This document shows, in pieces, positions 15,293 to 22,896 of a stretch of 35,196 nucleotides of DNA. The position numbers and the translations under genes were made by a program. The notes under the pieces were generated by a model. It saw only the letters and a list, made by a program, of their open reading frames with translations, searched no databases and was not told the DNA's origin. The stretch spans positions 5,171 to 40,366 of the forward strand of contig NZ_JADWYX010000082.1 of assembly GCF_016786355.1 (NCBI RefSeq). Direction: 5' to 3'. Within the stretch, counting starts at the first letter, position 1; every line of letters starts with the position of its first letter. Source of the stretch: Frankia sp. AgB1.9 (lineage in GTDB: Bacteria > Actinomycetota > Actinomycetes > Frankiales > Frankiaceae).

Positions 15293-16467
15293 CGGGCACG
15301 GACGTGGCCGCGCGGCCCGACGGTCTCGCCACGCCCGGCGGCACCGCCGGGGTGCCGATCGAGATGGTGGGGCTGGGCCGGGACTTCGGCTCGGTCCAGG
15401 CGCTCGCCGACGTGAGCATGTCGGTGCGGCCCGGTGAGATCGTCGCGCTGCTCGGCCCGTCCGGCTCGGGAAAGTCGACCCTGCTGCGGATCTGTGCCGG
15501 CCTGGAGTCCGCCTCCAGCGGCCGGTTGCTGTTCGGTGGTGTCGACCAGGCCGGCATCGCCCCGCACCAGCGGGACGTCTCGCTGGTCTTCCAGCACTAC
15601 GCGCTCTACCCGCACCTCTCGGCGCTGGACAACCTGACGCTGGCGCTGCGCTACGGCCGCAGGCAGCCCAAGAAGGCGGCCGTCGCACGGGCCAGGGAAA
15701 CGCTGGACATGCTCGGCATCGGCGCGCTGGCCGACCGGCGGCCGGCCCAGATGTCCGGCGGCCAGCGCCAGCGCGTCGCGATCGGCCGGGCGCTGGCCCG
15801 GCAGTCGCGGGTGGTGCTGCTCGACGAGCCGATGTCGGGCCTGGACGCCAAGCTGCGGGTGGAGCTGCGGGTCGAGATCGTCGGCCTGCTGCGCCGGCTC
15901 GGTTCCACCGCCCTGTTCGTCACCCACGACCAGGCCGAGGCGATGGCCGTCGGCGACCGGGTCGCGGTCCTCAACGCCGGGCGCCTCGAACAGCTGGGCA
16001 CCCCCGACGAGGTCTACGACCGTCCGGCGACCCGGTTCGTGGCCACCTTCGTCGGCAGCCCGCCCATGAACGTCCTGGACGGCACCCTCACCGGCGGCGT
16101 CCTGTCCGGCCCCGGCTTCGCCGTCGCGGCGCCGCCCGGGGCAGCCGCCGTCGGCGTCCGTCCCGAGGGGTTCGCGGTCGCCGCCACAACGCCGGCGTCC
16201 GCCGCCGCGCCGGCCGATGGCGCGTTCCGGCTGGACGGCACGGTCGTGGTCTCCGAACGCCTCGGCGCCGAACGCGTCATCTATGTCCAGACCGCCGCCG
16301 GCACGGTGGCCGTCCGCGTCCCCACGGCGACCCCCCAGATCGGAGTCGCCGATCCGGCAGGAGCCCCGAGCCCCGCGCAGCCCGGCAGATCGGTCACCCT
16401 GGCCGCCCCGGCCGCCGCCTGCGCCTTCTTCGGCTCGGACGGGGCTCTACTCCCGGCCCCACGCTGA
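15289..16467 (+). CDS. Sugar ABC transporter ATPase, UgpC/MsmK type
   Basis: A 392-residue nucleotide-binding subunit. Walker A GPSGSGKST, Q-loop VFQHYALYPHLS, signature MSGGQRQRVAIGRAL (Met in place of the usual Leu), Walker B VVLLDEPMSGLD and H-loop VTHDQAEAM are all present. The C-terminal 130 residues form the TOBE/MalK-like regulatory domain (FVGSPPMNVLDG, VGVRPEGF). It powers the import of the substrate handled by the three preceding genes and may serve more than one importer. It overlaps the lipoprotein gene by 4 nt. An extra Ala/Pro stretch sits near the end. Confidence 0.95.
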   Translation: MTGTDVAARPDGLATPGGTAGVPIEMVGLGRDFGSVQALADVSMSVRPGEIVALLGPSGSGKSTLLRICAGLESASSGRLLFGGVDQAGIAPHQRDVSLVFQHYALYPHLSALDNLTLALRYGRRQPKKAAVARARETLDMLGIGALADRRPAQMSGGQRQRVAIGRALARQSRVVLLDEPMSGLDAKLRVELRVEIVGLLRRLGSTALFVTHDQAEAMAVGDRVAVLNAGRLEQLGTPDEVYDRPATRFVATFVGSPPMNVLDGTLTGGVLSGPGFAVAAPPGAAAVGVRPEGFAVAATTPASAAAPADGAFRLDGTVVVSERLGAERVIYVQTAAGTVAVRVPTATPQIGVADPAGAPSPAQPGRSVTLAAPAAACAFFGSDGALLPAPR

Positions 16468-16490
16468 GGTCTCCGCCGCGGCCGGTCCTT

Positions 16491-16563
16491 GATCGCGGAT
16501 TTGGCCCTCCCGTGGTCGTTACCAGGCCTTTTCTGTAACCACCCGAGGGCCAAACCCGCGGTC
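16491..16563. repeat. Long imperfect inverted repeat downstream of ABC operon
   Basis: Arms of about 25-28 nt (left GATCGCGGATTTGGCCCTC..., right ...GAGGGCCAAACCCGCGGTC) with three mismatches and an apical part containing GTTAC and GTAAC. It lies 23 nt after the ATPase stop and between convergent genes. It may be a bidirectional terminator or one copy of a dispersed palindromic repeat. The rest of the gap to 16720 shows nothing recognisable. Confidence 0.65.
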
Positions 16564-16720
16564 GCCAGCACCAATGGGCCAGTGCCGGCGCGCGGGCGCG
16601 CCTCACGAGAGGGGGTCCCCACCGGTCGCGCTCGCACCGGGTGGTGGGCAACGGAGGTGTCGGTCCGCGAGCCGGTGGGGACGTGTGGGCAGGCGGAAGG
16701 CCTGCGGGGGGACGCGCGGG

Positions 16721-18070
16721 TCAGACCAGCTCGGCGAGCTGCTGGTCGAGGTCACGGGCGGCGGGGACCGCGGTGTGGCGGCGCAGCCGGCGGCGGACCT
16801 CGTCGGCGCGCCGGGCGTTGCGCCGGGACCGGGTCGCGGTCAGCAGCGGGATCGACTCGGTGGCCAGGGCACAGCCGTTGTCGAGGTTGCCCAGGTCTAT
16901 CTGCACGCCGGCGCGGCGTAGCAGGTAGGTGGCGTGGTCGCGGACCTTCTGGGCCGGGTGGGCGAGCAGCGCCTGACCGAGCCAGCGGTCGGCGGACGGC
17001 AGGTGCCCGAGGTCGATGTAGCAGCAGCCGACCTGCGCCTGGAACTCGGCCTCGTCGAAGTAGACCGCCCACGGCGGGTCCTGCGCCTTCGCGTGGCTGA
17101 ACGCCGCCTCCGCGATGCCCAGCTCGCGCATGCAGGAGACCTGGTCGCCGAGCGCCGCGTGCGCGCGGGCCATCCGCATGTGCAGCATCGCGCCGACCCG
17201 GCCGCTGACTCCGGCCGCCGTGCGCACGGCGGCGTCGGCCAGCTCGATCGCCTCGGCCGGGCGGGAGAAGTCGACGCACTGCAGCGACATGTTCTTCAGC
17301 ACGTTGGCGCCGAGCAGCCGGTCGCCGCCGACGTGCGCGGCGTGCAGGGCGGTCACCCAGTACCGCTGGGCCGCCGTCTGGTAGCCGGCGTCGAACGAGA
17401 CCCAGCCGGCGAACCGGGCCAGCTCCGCCGCGACGACGTGCAGCTGGCGGCCGATCCGCTCGGAGTAGCGGCCGCGGGAGAGCAGCTGCGTGACGACGCC
17501 CAGCTCCGCGTCGACCAGACGGCGGACGCTCTCGCCCCCAAGTCGGTCGTCCATCACCCGCAGGCCCGGGATGTTGTGCGCGATCCGGTGCACGATCTGC
17601 TCGTCGACGAGGCCGCCGTCGAGCGCGCCGGACAGGTGCGCGGGCTCCAGCCCGAGCCACTCGTTGGCGAGCACGGCGACGCCCGACCCAGTGATCGTCA
17701 GGAAGCCCCGGCGGTCGGTGAGAGCGTCCTGTACGACGTCGGTGAGGGCGCTGAGGCCGCCGGCCTGTGTCCAGGGGTAGTCGGTGCGGACGTTGTCGCC
17801 CGTCGGTAGCCAGGACGGCCAGGGGTGGGACTCCAGCCGCTCGGTCGGCACCCCCAGCTCGGTGGCCAGGGCGAGCTGCGACACCCGGTCCGGGACGACG
17901 CCGCGGTGCTCCCAGCGCCACACCTTCTGCCGCTCCGCGGCCATGTTGGCCACGCCCAGGTCCCGCGCTCGCTTGGCGACGACTCGGGCGAGCTTCTGAT
18001 ACGACCAACCCCGTTGGGCACGGACGAAGGCCAATGGGTGTGCGCAGGCCTGGGCGTTCTCCGTCAGCAT
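16721..18070 (-). CDS. HTH regulator with C-terminal helical-repeat (TPR-like) region
   Basis: A 449-residue actinobacterial regulator. The N-terminal region (about residues 10-70: PLAFVRAQRGWSYQKLARVV, KVWRWEHRGVVPDRVSQLAL) is an XRE-type helix-turn-helix of the kind seen in Streptomyces NsdA-like proteins. A short hydrophobic strip (FLTITGSGVAVLANEWLG) precedes helical repeats from about 190 to 430 resembling tetratricopeptide repeats. Such proteins often control differentiation or secondary metabolism; the target here is unknown. The ATG at 18070 has GGAGGAG upstream and decides the start over the longer open frame. It is preceded by an unusually long gene-free region. Confidence 0.85.
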   Translation of the reverse strand: MLTENAQACAHPLAFVRAQRGWSYQKLARVVAKRARDLGVANMAAERQKVWRWEHRGVVPDRVSQLALATELGVPTERLESHPWPSWLPTGDNVRTDYPWTQAGGLSALTDVVQDALTDRRGFLTITGSGVAVLANEWLGLEPAHLSGALDGGLVDEQIVHRIAHNIPGLRVMDDRLGGESVRRLVDAELGVVTQLLSRGRYSERIGRQLHVVAAELARFAGWVSFDAGYQTAAQRYWVTALHAAHVGGDRLLGANVLKNMSLQCVDFSRPAEAIELADAAVRTAAGVSGRVGAMLHMRMARAHAALGDQVSCMRELGIAEAAFSHAKAQDPPWAVYFDEAEFQAQVGCCYIDLGHLPSADRWLGQALLAHPAQKVRDHATYLLRRAGVQIDLGNLDNGCALATESIPLLTATRSRRNARRADEVRRRLRRHTAVPAARDLDQQLAELV

Positions 18071-18757
18071 CGACGATCTCCTCCGGATTGCGTGCACAAA
18101 TATCCGTGGCGACAGCTGGGTCAGGGGCAGGGGTCCCTGCCGGTCCCGTTGGTGGGATCGGCCGGGGTATCGGCGGGACATCCTTGGCCCACCGCTCCCT
18201 GCGAGACCGCCCCCCGCGGCCCTGCCTTTCTCGGGTCCGCGAGCGCTCCACAACCGGTGGCGGTCACTGCGTGTCGCCCGACGAACGTTTCGTAGGCGCA
18301 CGGCAACGCTATGTCGCGACATCTGCCATCGATAGTGTTGACCGCAGTGCGTTGCGTGCATTGAGGCCACAAGTGGCCCACTCGTGGGCCCCGAGTGCAC
18401 ACCCCCGGACAATCGCCGCCGTCGGCCTAGGCCCGGCTGGGCCGACCATCTACGCCCTGATCAGCCAAGATGGCGGCAGGGGTGACGTCGTGGGCGGGTC
18501 CGGGTCTCGTCGATGTAGGTGTGCAGTCAGCCTTGACTACTGCGCCGGGCCCAAAGACCAGCTTGACCGTGGCGCCGACTCAAGTAGCACTCGTGAGCCA
18601 CAAGGGCCGGGCGCGGCCCCGGACAAGGCCGGATCCGCGCGTCCGAGCGCAGATCGGCGGGTCGGCCAGCACGGTCGGTCGGCCGGCTGCCGTGTCTCTG
18701 TGTAACCAAAATCGGTCGCAGATTGTAACGATTTGTGGTGGCGAATCAGGCACGGTC
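18071..18757. other. Gene-free region upstream of HTH/repeat regulator
   Basis: About 690 bases in which no ORF on either strand has family features or a ribosome site. It contains two perfect palindromes, ATGTCGCGACAT at 18311-18322 and GGCCCACTCGTGGGCC at 18375-18390, 240-320 nt upstream of the regulator start. Part of it is lower in GC (18290-18360 and 18700-18750). A promoter region for the regulator, perhaps with an unseen RNA, is the simplest reading. Confidence 0.4.
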
Positions 18758-18796
18758 CGGTCGGCCCGACGCGTCCGGGCCGCGTCGGGCCGACCG
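18758..18796 (-). terminator. Perfect 16-bp hairpin after ygfZ
   Basis: Arms CGGTCGGCCCGACGCG (18758-18773) and the exact complement (18781-18796) with a 7-nt loop, 11 nt past the YgfZ stop. There is no U-run. It has the same style as the hairpin after the HbhA-like gene. Confidence 0.65.
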
Positions 18797-18807
18797 TCGG
18801 GAGGCGG

Positions 18808-19977
18808 CTAGCGCAGCAGGTGGCCGGCGGGGCGATCCGGCCGGACGGGGCCGGAGTCGGGATCGATCTGGGCCGCGACCTCATGGCCGTCCGGATCGTT
18901 GACGACGAGCGGTGCGTCGTCCGGAATCGACCGCTTGACCATGGCCAGCGCCACCGGGCCCAGCTCCGCATGCATGCGGGACGAGCCGACGAAGCCGACC
19001 TGCCGGCCGGCGGTCGTCACCGGCGAGCCCGGCGCGGCGACCGCCCCGTCCAGGTGCAGCAGGACCAGCCGGCGCGGCGGCCGGCCGAGGTTTTGCACCC
19101 GGGCGACCGTCTCCTGGCCCCGGTAGCAGCCCTTGTCCAGATGCACGGCACCGGTGAGCCAGCTGACCTCGTTCGGGATCGTGCGGTGGTCGGTGTCAGC
19201 CCCGAGCCGGGGCCGCTGGGCGGCGATCCGGATCGCCTCGAACGCGTCGAGCCCGGCCGCCGTCGCGCCGGCGGCGCGCAGCCGCTCCGCGACCGACACC
19301 AGCCCGGACCGCTCGACCAGCAGGTCGACGCCGTACGGCATCCGGCGGGCCAGCACGTCCGGCCCGAACCGTGCGACTGGGTAGCGACCGGCCTCCGCCG
19401 GCAGCCCCACGGCCTCGTCACCCGTCGGCGCGGCCCAGTCGGCCGGCACGTCCGCCCCGCCGTCGCCCAGCGTCTGGGCGACCATCGCCGCGGCCTCCGG
19501 GCCCACCAGCGACAGCACGGCCGTCGTCGCCGTTACGTCCGCCGGCTCGACCCGCAGCATGAAGCGCATCGACTCCAGGAAGCGCGTCAGCGCGCCCGCG
19601 CCGCCGGCCGGCTCGACGTCGATCAAGGTCGTCTGGCCGTCGTCGGCGAGCACCAGGTGATGCTCGACGTGGCCGTGCGGGGACAGCAGAAGCGCCTCGG
19701 TGCCGCGCAGCGGACGCAGCGCGCTCAGGTGCTGCGAGGTCAGGCTGTGCAGCCAGGTCAGCCGGTCCGGCCCGGTGACGCGGACCACGCCCCGGTGCGA
19801 GCGGTCCACCAGCACCGCGCCGGTCGAGGCCAGGCGCTGCTCACGCAGGGGGTCGCCGTAGTGCGCGGCCACCCCAGCGTCGACGCCGTCCGCGGCCACC
19901 GCGCCGGGCAGGCCGAGCAACGGCGACCGATAGCCGGCGGTGGCGGTCAGGTCGGAGGCAGTGGCGGCGTCGCTCAT
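18808..19977 (-). CDS. ygfZ: YgfZ/CAF17-family folate-binding protein
   Basis: A 389-residue GcvT-like protein. The diagnostic motif KGCYRGQE (about residues 278-285) identifies the YgfZ/IBA57/CAF17 group, which binds tetrahydrofolate and supports assembly or repair of certain iron-sulfur clusters. The N-terminal folate-binding fold (SHRGVVRVTGPDRLTWLHSLTSQ) and the C-terminal barrel are complete. It corresponds to Rv0811c. The ATG at 19977 is 8 nt after the stop of the Nur-like gene, so both are one transcript; GAGGG lies in the end of that gene. Pairing a metal-responsive regulator with an Fe-S protein is biologically plausible. Confidence 0.9.
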   Translation of the reverse strand: MSDAATASDLTATAGYRSPLLGLPGAVAADGVDAGVAAHYGDPLREQRLASTGAVLVDRSHRGVVRVTGPDRLTWLHSLTSQHLSALRPLRGTEALLLSPHGHVEHHLVLADDGQTTLIDVEPAGGAGALTRFLESMRFMLRVEPADVTATTAVLSLVGPEAAAMVAQTLGDGGADVPADWAAPTGDEAVGLPAEAGRYPVARFGPDVLARRMPYGVDLLVERSGLVSVAERLRAAGATAAGLDAFEAIRIAAQRPRLGADTDHRTIPNEVSWLTGAVHLDKGCYRGQETVARVQNLGRPPRRLVLLHLDGAVAAPGSPVTTAGRQVGFVGSSRMHAELGPVALAMVKRSIPDDAPLVVNDPDGHEVAAQIDPDSGPVRPDRPAGHLLR

Positions 19978-19985
19978 GCCAACAG

Positions 19986-20537
19986 TCAACCCTCACCACG
20001 GGCAGAACAGTCCGCGCACCGGCCCGCCAGCGCCACGTGGTCGACGTTCACGGTGAAGCCGAGCTCCCGGCGCAGGTCGTCGACCAGCCCGGCCAGCCGG
20101 TCGGGGGACAGCTCGCTGATCGCGCCGCACCCACCGCAGACCAGGTGGATATGCCGGTCGTGGCCGGTGACGTGATAGGTCGGGGCCCCGTGCGTGAGGT
20201 GCGCGTGCGAGACCAGCCCGAGATCCTCCAGCAGGTCGAGCGTGCGGTAGACGGTCGAGATGTTCACGGCGGTGGCGGTCCGGCGGACCTCGGTGACGAT
20301 CGCCTCGGGCGTCGCGTGGCCCAGCTTCGCGACCGCCTCCAGCACCAGCTGGCGCTGCGGCGTGAGCCGGTACCCCCGGCCGCGCAGCCGGACCTGCCAG
20401 TCCTCGCGCGACTCGTCGCCCCCCACCGCGGGGCCGGCCGACGCGGAGTCGGCCGGCACGGCGGTATCGGTCGACACGCCGCGCAGACCGTGGCCTGATG
20501 ATCCATGGCTGTGCGGCCCATAGACGTCGGGCGGCAT
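19986..20537 (-). CDS. Fur-family metalloregulator, Nur-like
   Basis: A 183-residue Fur-family repressor. The winged helix runs over residues about 45-122 (RGYRLTPQRQLVLEAV, NISTVYRTLDLLEDLGLVSHAHL), and the dimer domain follows with structural zinc cysteines Cys134/Cys137 and Cys174/Cys177. The sequence is close to Streptomyces Nur, the nickel-uptake regulator: His74, His111, His113, His129 and His131 align with its metal ligands, but the position of its His86 appears to be Asp127 here with His126 beside it. An extra 45-residue N-terminus contains HSHGSSGHG. Likely role: repress metal uptake or superoxide dismutase genes. Metal identity is inferred. ATG at 20537; overlaps no neighbour. Confidence 0.85.
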   Translation of the reverse strand: MPPDVYGPHSHGSSGHGLRGVSTDTAVPADSASAGPAVGGDESREDWQVRLRGRGYRLTPQRQLVLEAVAKLGHATPEAIVTEVRRTATAVNISTVYRTLDLLEDLGLVSHAHLTHGAPTYHVTGHDRHIHLVCGGCGAISELSPDRLAGLVDDLRRELGFTVNVDHVALAGRCADCSARGEG

Positions 20538-20664
20538 AGCGTCAAGTCTAGGCGGGCGCGGTTGGTCACGGTGCGCGCCGGAGCGGCGGTCGTCAGCGGC
20601 CGGCGAGACCGGCGGCAGGCGGCCACCGCCCGGCGGCCCGTGCGGCGGATCGCGCTGGCGGCGG

Positions 20665-20697
20665 GTCGTGGCGAGGTCGTGGCGAGGTCGTGGCGAG
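20665..20697. repeat. Three perfect 11-bp direct repeats in a divergent promoter region
   Basis: GTCGTGGCGAG repeated three times without a mismatch, ending 13 nt before the ribosome site of the aminotransferase gene. The 11-bp period places every copy on the same DNA face, as in activator or repressor arrays. It lies 128 nt upstream of the Nur-like gene on the other strand. Confidence 0.75.
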
Positions 20698-20723
20698 CGA
20701 GAGACGAATGAGGAGGGTGGCCC

Positions 20724-21665
20724 GTGGCGGATTCGGTGGCGGTCGTCTGGGATGGCGAGCGGGCGGTACCGCATGACCTGGCGAACCCGCTGCTGCGGGC
20801 CGACGACGGCGCGGTGCTGCGCGGCGACGGGCTGTTCGAGACGCTGCGGACCCACGACGGGCGGATCTTCCTACTCGACGAGCACCTGACCCGGCTGGCC
20901 TCCTCCGCCTCCGCGCTCCAGCTCGGTGTCCCGCCGGCCGCCGCGTGGCGTGCGCTGGCGCTGGCGGCGACGGAGCTCTTCTACGCGGGCGGCCCGTCCA
21001 GCAGGTCGGATGACCCCGACGAGACCGCCCCGGCGGGGAACGCCGGCCAGGATGGACGGCTGCGGCTGGCGGCGACCCGTGGGCCGGTCGGTGGCGCTCC
21101 GGTCGTCTACGCACTGCTTGAGCCGGTTCCGCCGGCGGTCGCGGCGGCCAGAGCGACCGGTGTCGACGCGATGACGCTCTCGCTCGGCGTCACGGCGACC
21201 GGCCGCCGGGACACGCCCTGGCTGCTGCCCGGCGCCAAGCACCTGTCCTACGCGGTCCCGATGGCCGCGCAGCGGTTCGCCGAGGCCGCGGGCGCCACCG
21301 AGGCGGTCTGGGTCTCGGTGGACGGTGAGGTCCTGGAGGGCACGACCTCCTCGATCATCGCGGTCGTCGGCGGCCGGGCCTACACCCCGCCGCCGACCGA
21401 GCTGGGCCTGCTCGCCGGCACGACGGTGGCGGCGGTGGCCAGGCTGGCCGAGCGGGCCGGCCTCACCGGCGGGGTCACCGAGCGGCGACTGGCCCTCGAC
21501 GAGCTGCGGGCGGCGCAGGAGTCGATGCTCGTCTCCAGCATCCGTGGCGTCGCCCCGCTGGTCCGGCTGGACGGTCGGCCGGTCGGCTCCGGTGCCGTCG
21601 GCCCAGTCGGTATCACGTTGCGTGACGCCCTGGAGCGGGCCGTCCGGCGTGGCGTGCTGGACTGA
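20724..21665 (+). CDS. Class IV aminotransferase (4-amino-4-deoxychorismate lyase-like)
   Basis: A 313-residue PLP-dependent fold-type IV enzyme. GLFETLRTHDG near the N-terminus, the PLP lysine in GAKHLSYAVPM, EVLEGTTSSIIAVVGG (phosphate-binding region) and the final SSIRGVAPLVRLDG block fit PabC or branched-chain/D-amino-acid aminotransferases. It corresponds to Rv0812. PabC (releasing p-aminobenzoate for folate) is likeliest but not certain; the adjacent folate-binding YgfZ fits a folate theme. The GTG at 20724 has AGGAGGG upstream. An Asp/Gly-rich insertion (about residues 92-112) is not part of the core fold. Confidence 0.85.
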   Translation: MADSVAVVWDGERAVPHDLANPLLRADDGAVLRGDGLFETLRTHDGRIFLLDEHLTRLASSASALQLGVPPAAAWRALALAATELFYAGGPSSRSDDPDETAPAGNAGQDGRLRLAATRGPVGGAPVVYALLEPVPPAVAAARATGVDAMTLSLGVTATGRRDTPWLLPGAKHLSYAVPMAAQRFAEAAGATEAVWVSVDGEVLEGTTSSIIAVVGGRAYTPPPTELGLLAGTTVAAVARLAERAGLTGGVTERRLALDELRAAQESMLVSSIRGVAPLVRLDGRPVGSGAVGPVGITLRDALERAVRRGVLD

Positions 21666-21723
21666 CGAACGCCCGGTGGCCAGGCGGTCGCCAGCCCCGG
21701 CCAGGTGACCGGCGAAAAATGCG

Positions 21724-21753
21724 TTGCCCTGCCACCCGGGTCGCGCGTAGCGT
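21724..21753 (+). promoter_or_regulatory. Promoter of the structured RNA
   Basis: -35 TTGCCC (21724-21729), 18-nt spacer, -10 TAGCGT (21748-21753). This is a good match for an actinobacterial housekeeping promoter and predicts a start near 21760. It is better than any other promoter match I noticed in the window. Confidence 0.5.
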
Positions 21754-21759
21754 CGTCGG

Positions 21760-21968
21760 TACACGGGAGAGGAGGTGGTCCAGACTTGTGTAGTAGTTGG
21801 ACTCGTGAGGTGACTGTCAGCTAGGCCGGTCTCCTTGTGCTCACCTTCCTGGTGTCCCTGAGGGCACCGGCCGGCGAGTACCAGGCAGTCACCGGACCCC
21901 CGGGTGCCGTCGTTCAGTCCCGACGGCCCGCGCACCGCTTCGGCGGGCGCGGAAGCCCGGGGGTTTTT
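21760..21968 (+). ncRNA. Structured leader or small RNA with intrinsic terminator
   Basis: About 209 nt. After the purine-rich start comes a stem GGTGACTG/CAGTCACC (21809-21816 with 21886-21893) enclosing GGCCGGT/ACCGGCC (21824-21830 with 21866-21872). Then a three-way junction is closed by ACCCCCGGG/CCCGGGGGT (21896-21904 with 21956-21964) and holds two hairpins: CCGTCG/CGACGG (21907-21926) and a long one capped by a TTCG tetraloop (about 21929-21951). TTTTT follows at 21964-21968, the only clear T-run terminator in the window. GGCACC at 21863-21868 can instead pair with GGTGCC at 21903-21908, opening both folds. No known family recognised. It may be an attenuator of gpmA or an independent small RNA. 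Confidence 0.55.
21775..21813 (+). CDS. Possible 12-aa Val-rich leader peptide
   Basis: GTG start preceded by GGGAGAGGAG; the peptide MVQTCVVVGLVR has five valines in twelve residues, like the leaders of branched-chain amino-acid operons, and its stop falls inside the first RNA stem. A TTG-started frame at 21786 (MCSSWTREVTVS), better spaced from AGGAGG, is an alternative. Neither is proven to be translated, and the next gene is gpmA, not an ilv gene. Confidence 0.3.
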   Translation: MVQTCVVVGLVR

Positions 21969-21972
21969 ACGT

Positions 21973-21994
21973 TCCGGGCCGGCCACGGCCCGGA
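21973..21994 (+). terminator. Second hairpin after the structured RNA
   Basis: Perfect 9-bp stem TCCGGGCCG / CGGCCCGGA with a 4-nt loop, directly after the T-run of the previous terminator. It may back up termination or protect a 3' end. The remaining 108 nt before gpmA show no clear promoter. Confidence 0.45.
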
Positions 21995-22102
21995 CCTGCC
22001 CCGACGAAGTCCGCCAGGCCGGGCCGTCTGCATGCCGGACTGTGCGGGAAACGGCGCAACGAGATCTGGCTCTGCGCCGGCCCGAGCGGGCAGGATCGCC
22101 CT

Positions 22103-22840
22103 ATGCCGACCCTCGTCCTGCTCCGCCATGGCGAAAGCACCTGGAACCAGAAGAACCTGTTCACCGGCTGGGTGGACGTCGACCTGTCCGAGAAGGGCCT
22201 CAAGGAGGCCGCCCGCGGCGGCGAGCTGCTGCGCGAGGCCGGCGTGCTGCCGGACGTCGTGCACACCTCCGTGCTGACCCGCGCCATGCGCACGGCCTGG
22301 CTGGCCCTCGACGCCGCCAGCCGGAACTGGATCCCGGTGCGGCGCAGTTGGCGGCTCAACGAGCGCCACTACGGCGACCTGCAGGGCCGGGACAAGGCCG
22401 AGACGCTGGAGAAGTTCGGCGAGGAGCAGTTCATGCTCTGGCGCCGCTCTTACGACACCCCGCCGCCGGACATCACACCCGGCCAGGAAAGCGGCGTCGA
22501 CGACCGGTACGCCGAGCTCGCGCCCGATCTCATCCCGACGACCGAGTGCCTCAAGGACGTCGTCATCCGGATGCTTCCGTACTGGTACGACGCGATCGTG
22601 CCGGACCTGCGGGCCGGGCGCACCGTGCTCGTCACGGCCCACGGCAACTCGCTGCGCGCGCTGGTCAAGCATCTTGACGGCATCGGTGACGCCGACATCG
22701 CCGCGCTGAACATCCCCACCGGGATCCCGCTGCGCTACGAACTGGACGACGACCTGAAGGTCATCTCGTCCGCCTACCTCGACCCCGACGCCGCCGAGCT
22801 AGCCGCCGCCGCCGTAGCCGCCCAGGGCAAAAAGAAGTAA
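22103..22840 (+). CDS. gpmA: 2,3-bisphosphoglycerate-dependent phosphoglycerate mutase
   Basis: A 245-residue glycolytic enzyme that interconverts 3- and 2-phosphoglycerate in the cytoplasm. The phospho-accepting His9 lies in LLRHGESTWN; the second catalytic His is in VTAHGNSLRALVKHL; NLFTGWVDVDLSEKG and WRLNERHYGDLQG are GpmA signatures. Length is standard. ATG at 22103 with AGGA upstream. It corresponds to Rv0489, which likewise precedes senX3-regX3. It may be transcribed by readthrough from the structured RNA. Confidence 0.97.
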   Translation: MPTLVLLRHGESTWNQKNLFTGWVDVDLSEKGLKEAARGGELLREAGVLPDVVHTSVLTRAMRTAWLALDAASRNWIPVRRSWRLNERHYGDLQGRDKAETLEKFGEEQFMLWRRSYDTPPPDITPGQESGVDDRYAELAPDLIPTTECLKDVVIRMLPYWYDAIVPDLRAGRTVLVTAHGNSLRALVKHLDGIGDADIAALNIPTGIPLRYELDDDLKVISSAYLDPDAAELAAAAVAAQGKKK

Positions 22841-22848
22841 GCCGGGCG

Positions 22849-22882
22849 TCGGGGTCCGAGCGCAGCCGCGCCCGGACCCCGA
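22849..22882. terminator. Bidirectional hairpin between gpmA and phoU
   Basis: A perfect 10-bp stem (TCGGGGTCCG / CGGACCCCGA) with a 14-nt loop, 8 nt after the gpmA stop and 14 nt after the phoU stop on the other strand. Confidence 0.65.
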
Positions 22883-22896
22883 GCTCGCCCTGACTC

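Noticed and set aside
18470..18811. 113-codon plus-strand ORF in the gene-free region
   Set aside because: No family features; it runs over the terminator hairpin after ygfZ.
21666..22102. tRNA, SRP RNA, tmRNA or 6C RNA in the gpmA upstream region
   Set aside because: No cloverleaf, no SRP tetraloop/asymmetric-loop motif, no tmRNA tag frame and no six-C hairpin loops; hence left as an unassigned structured RNA.
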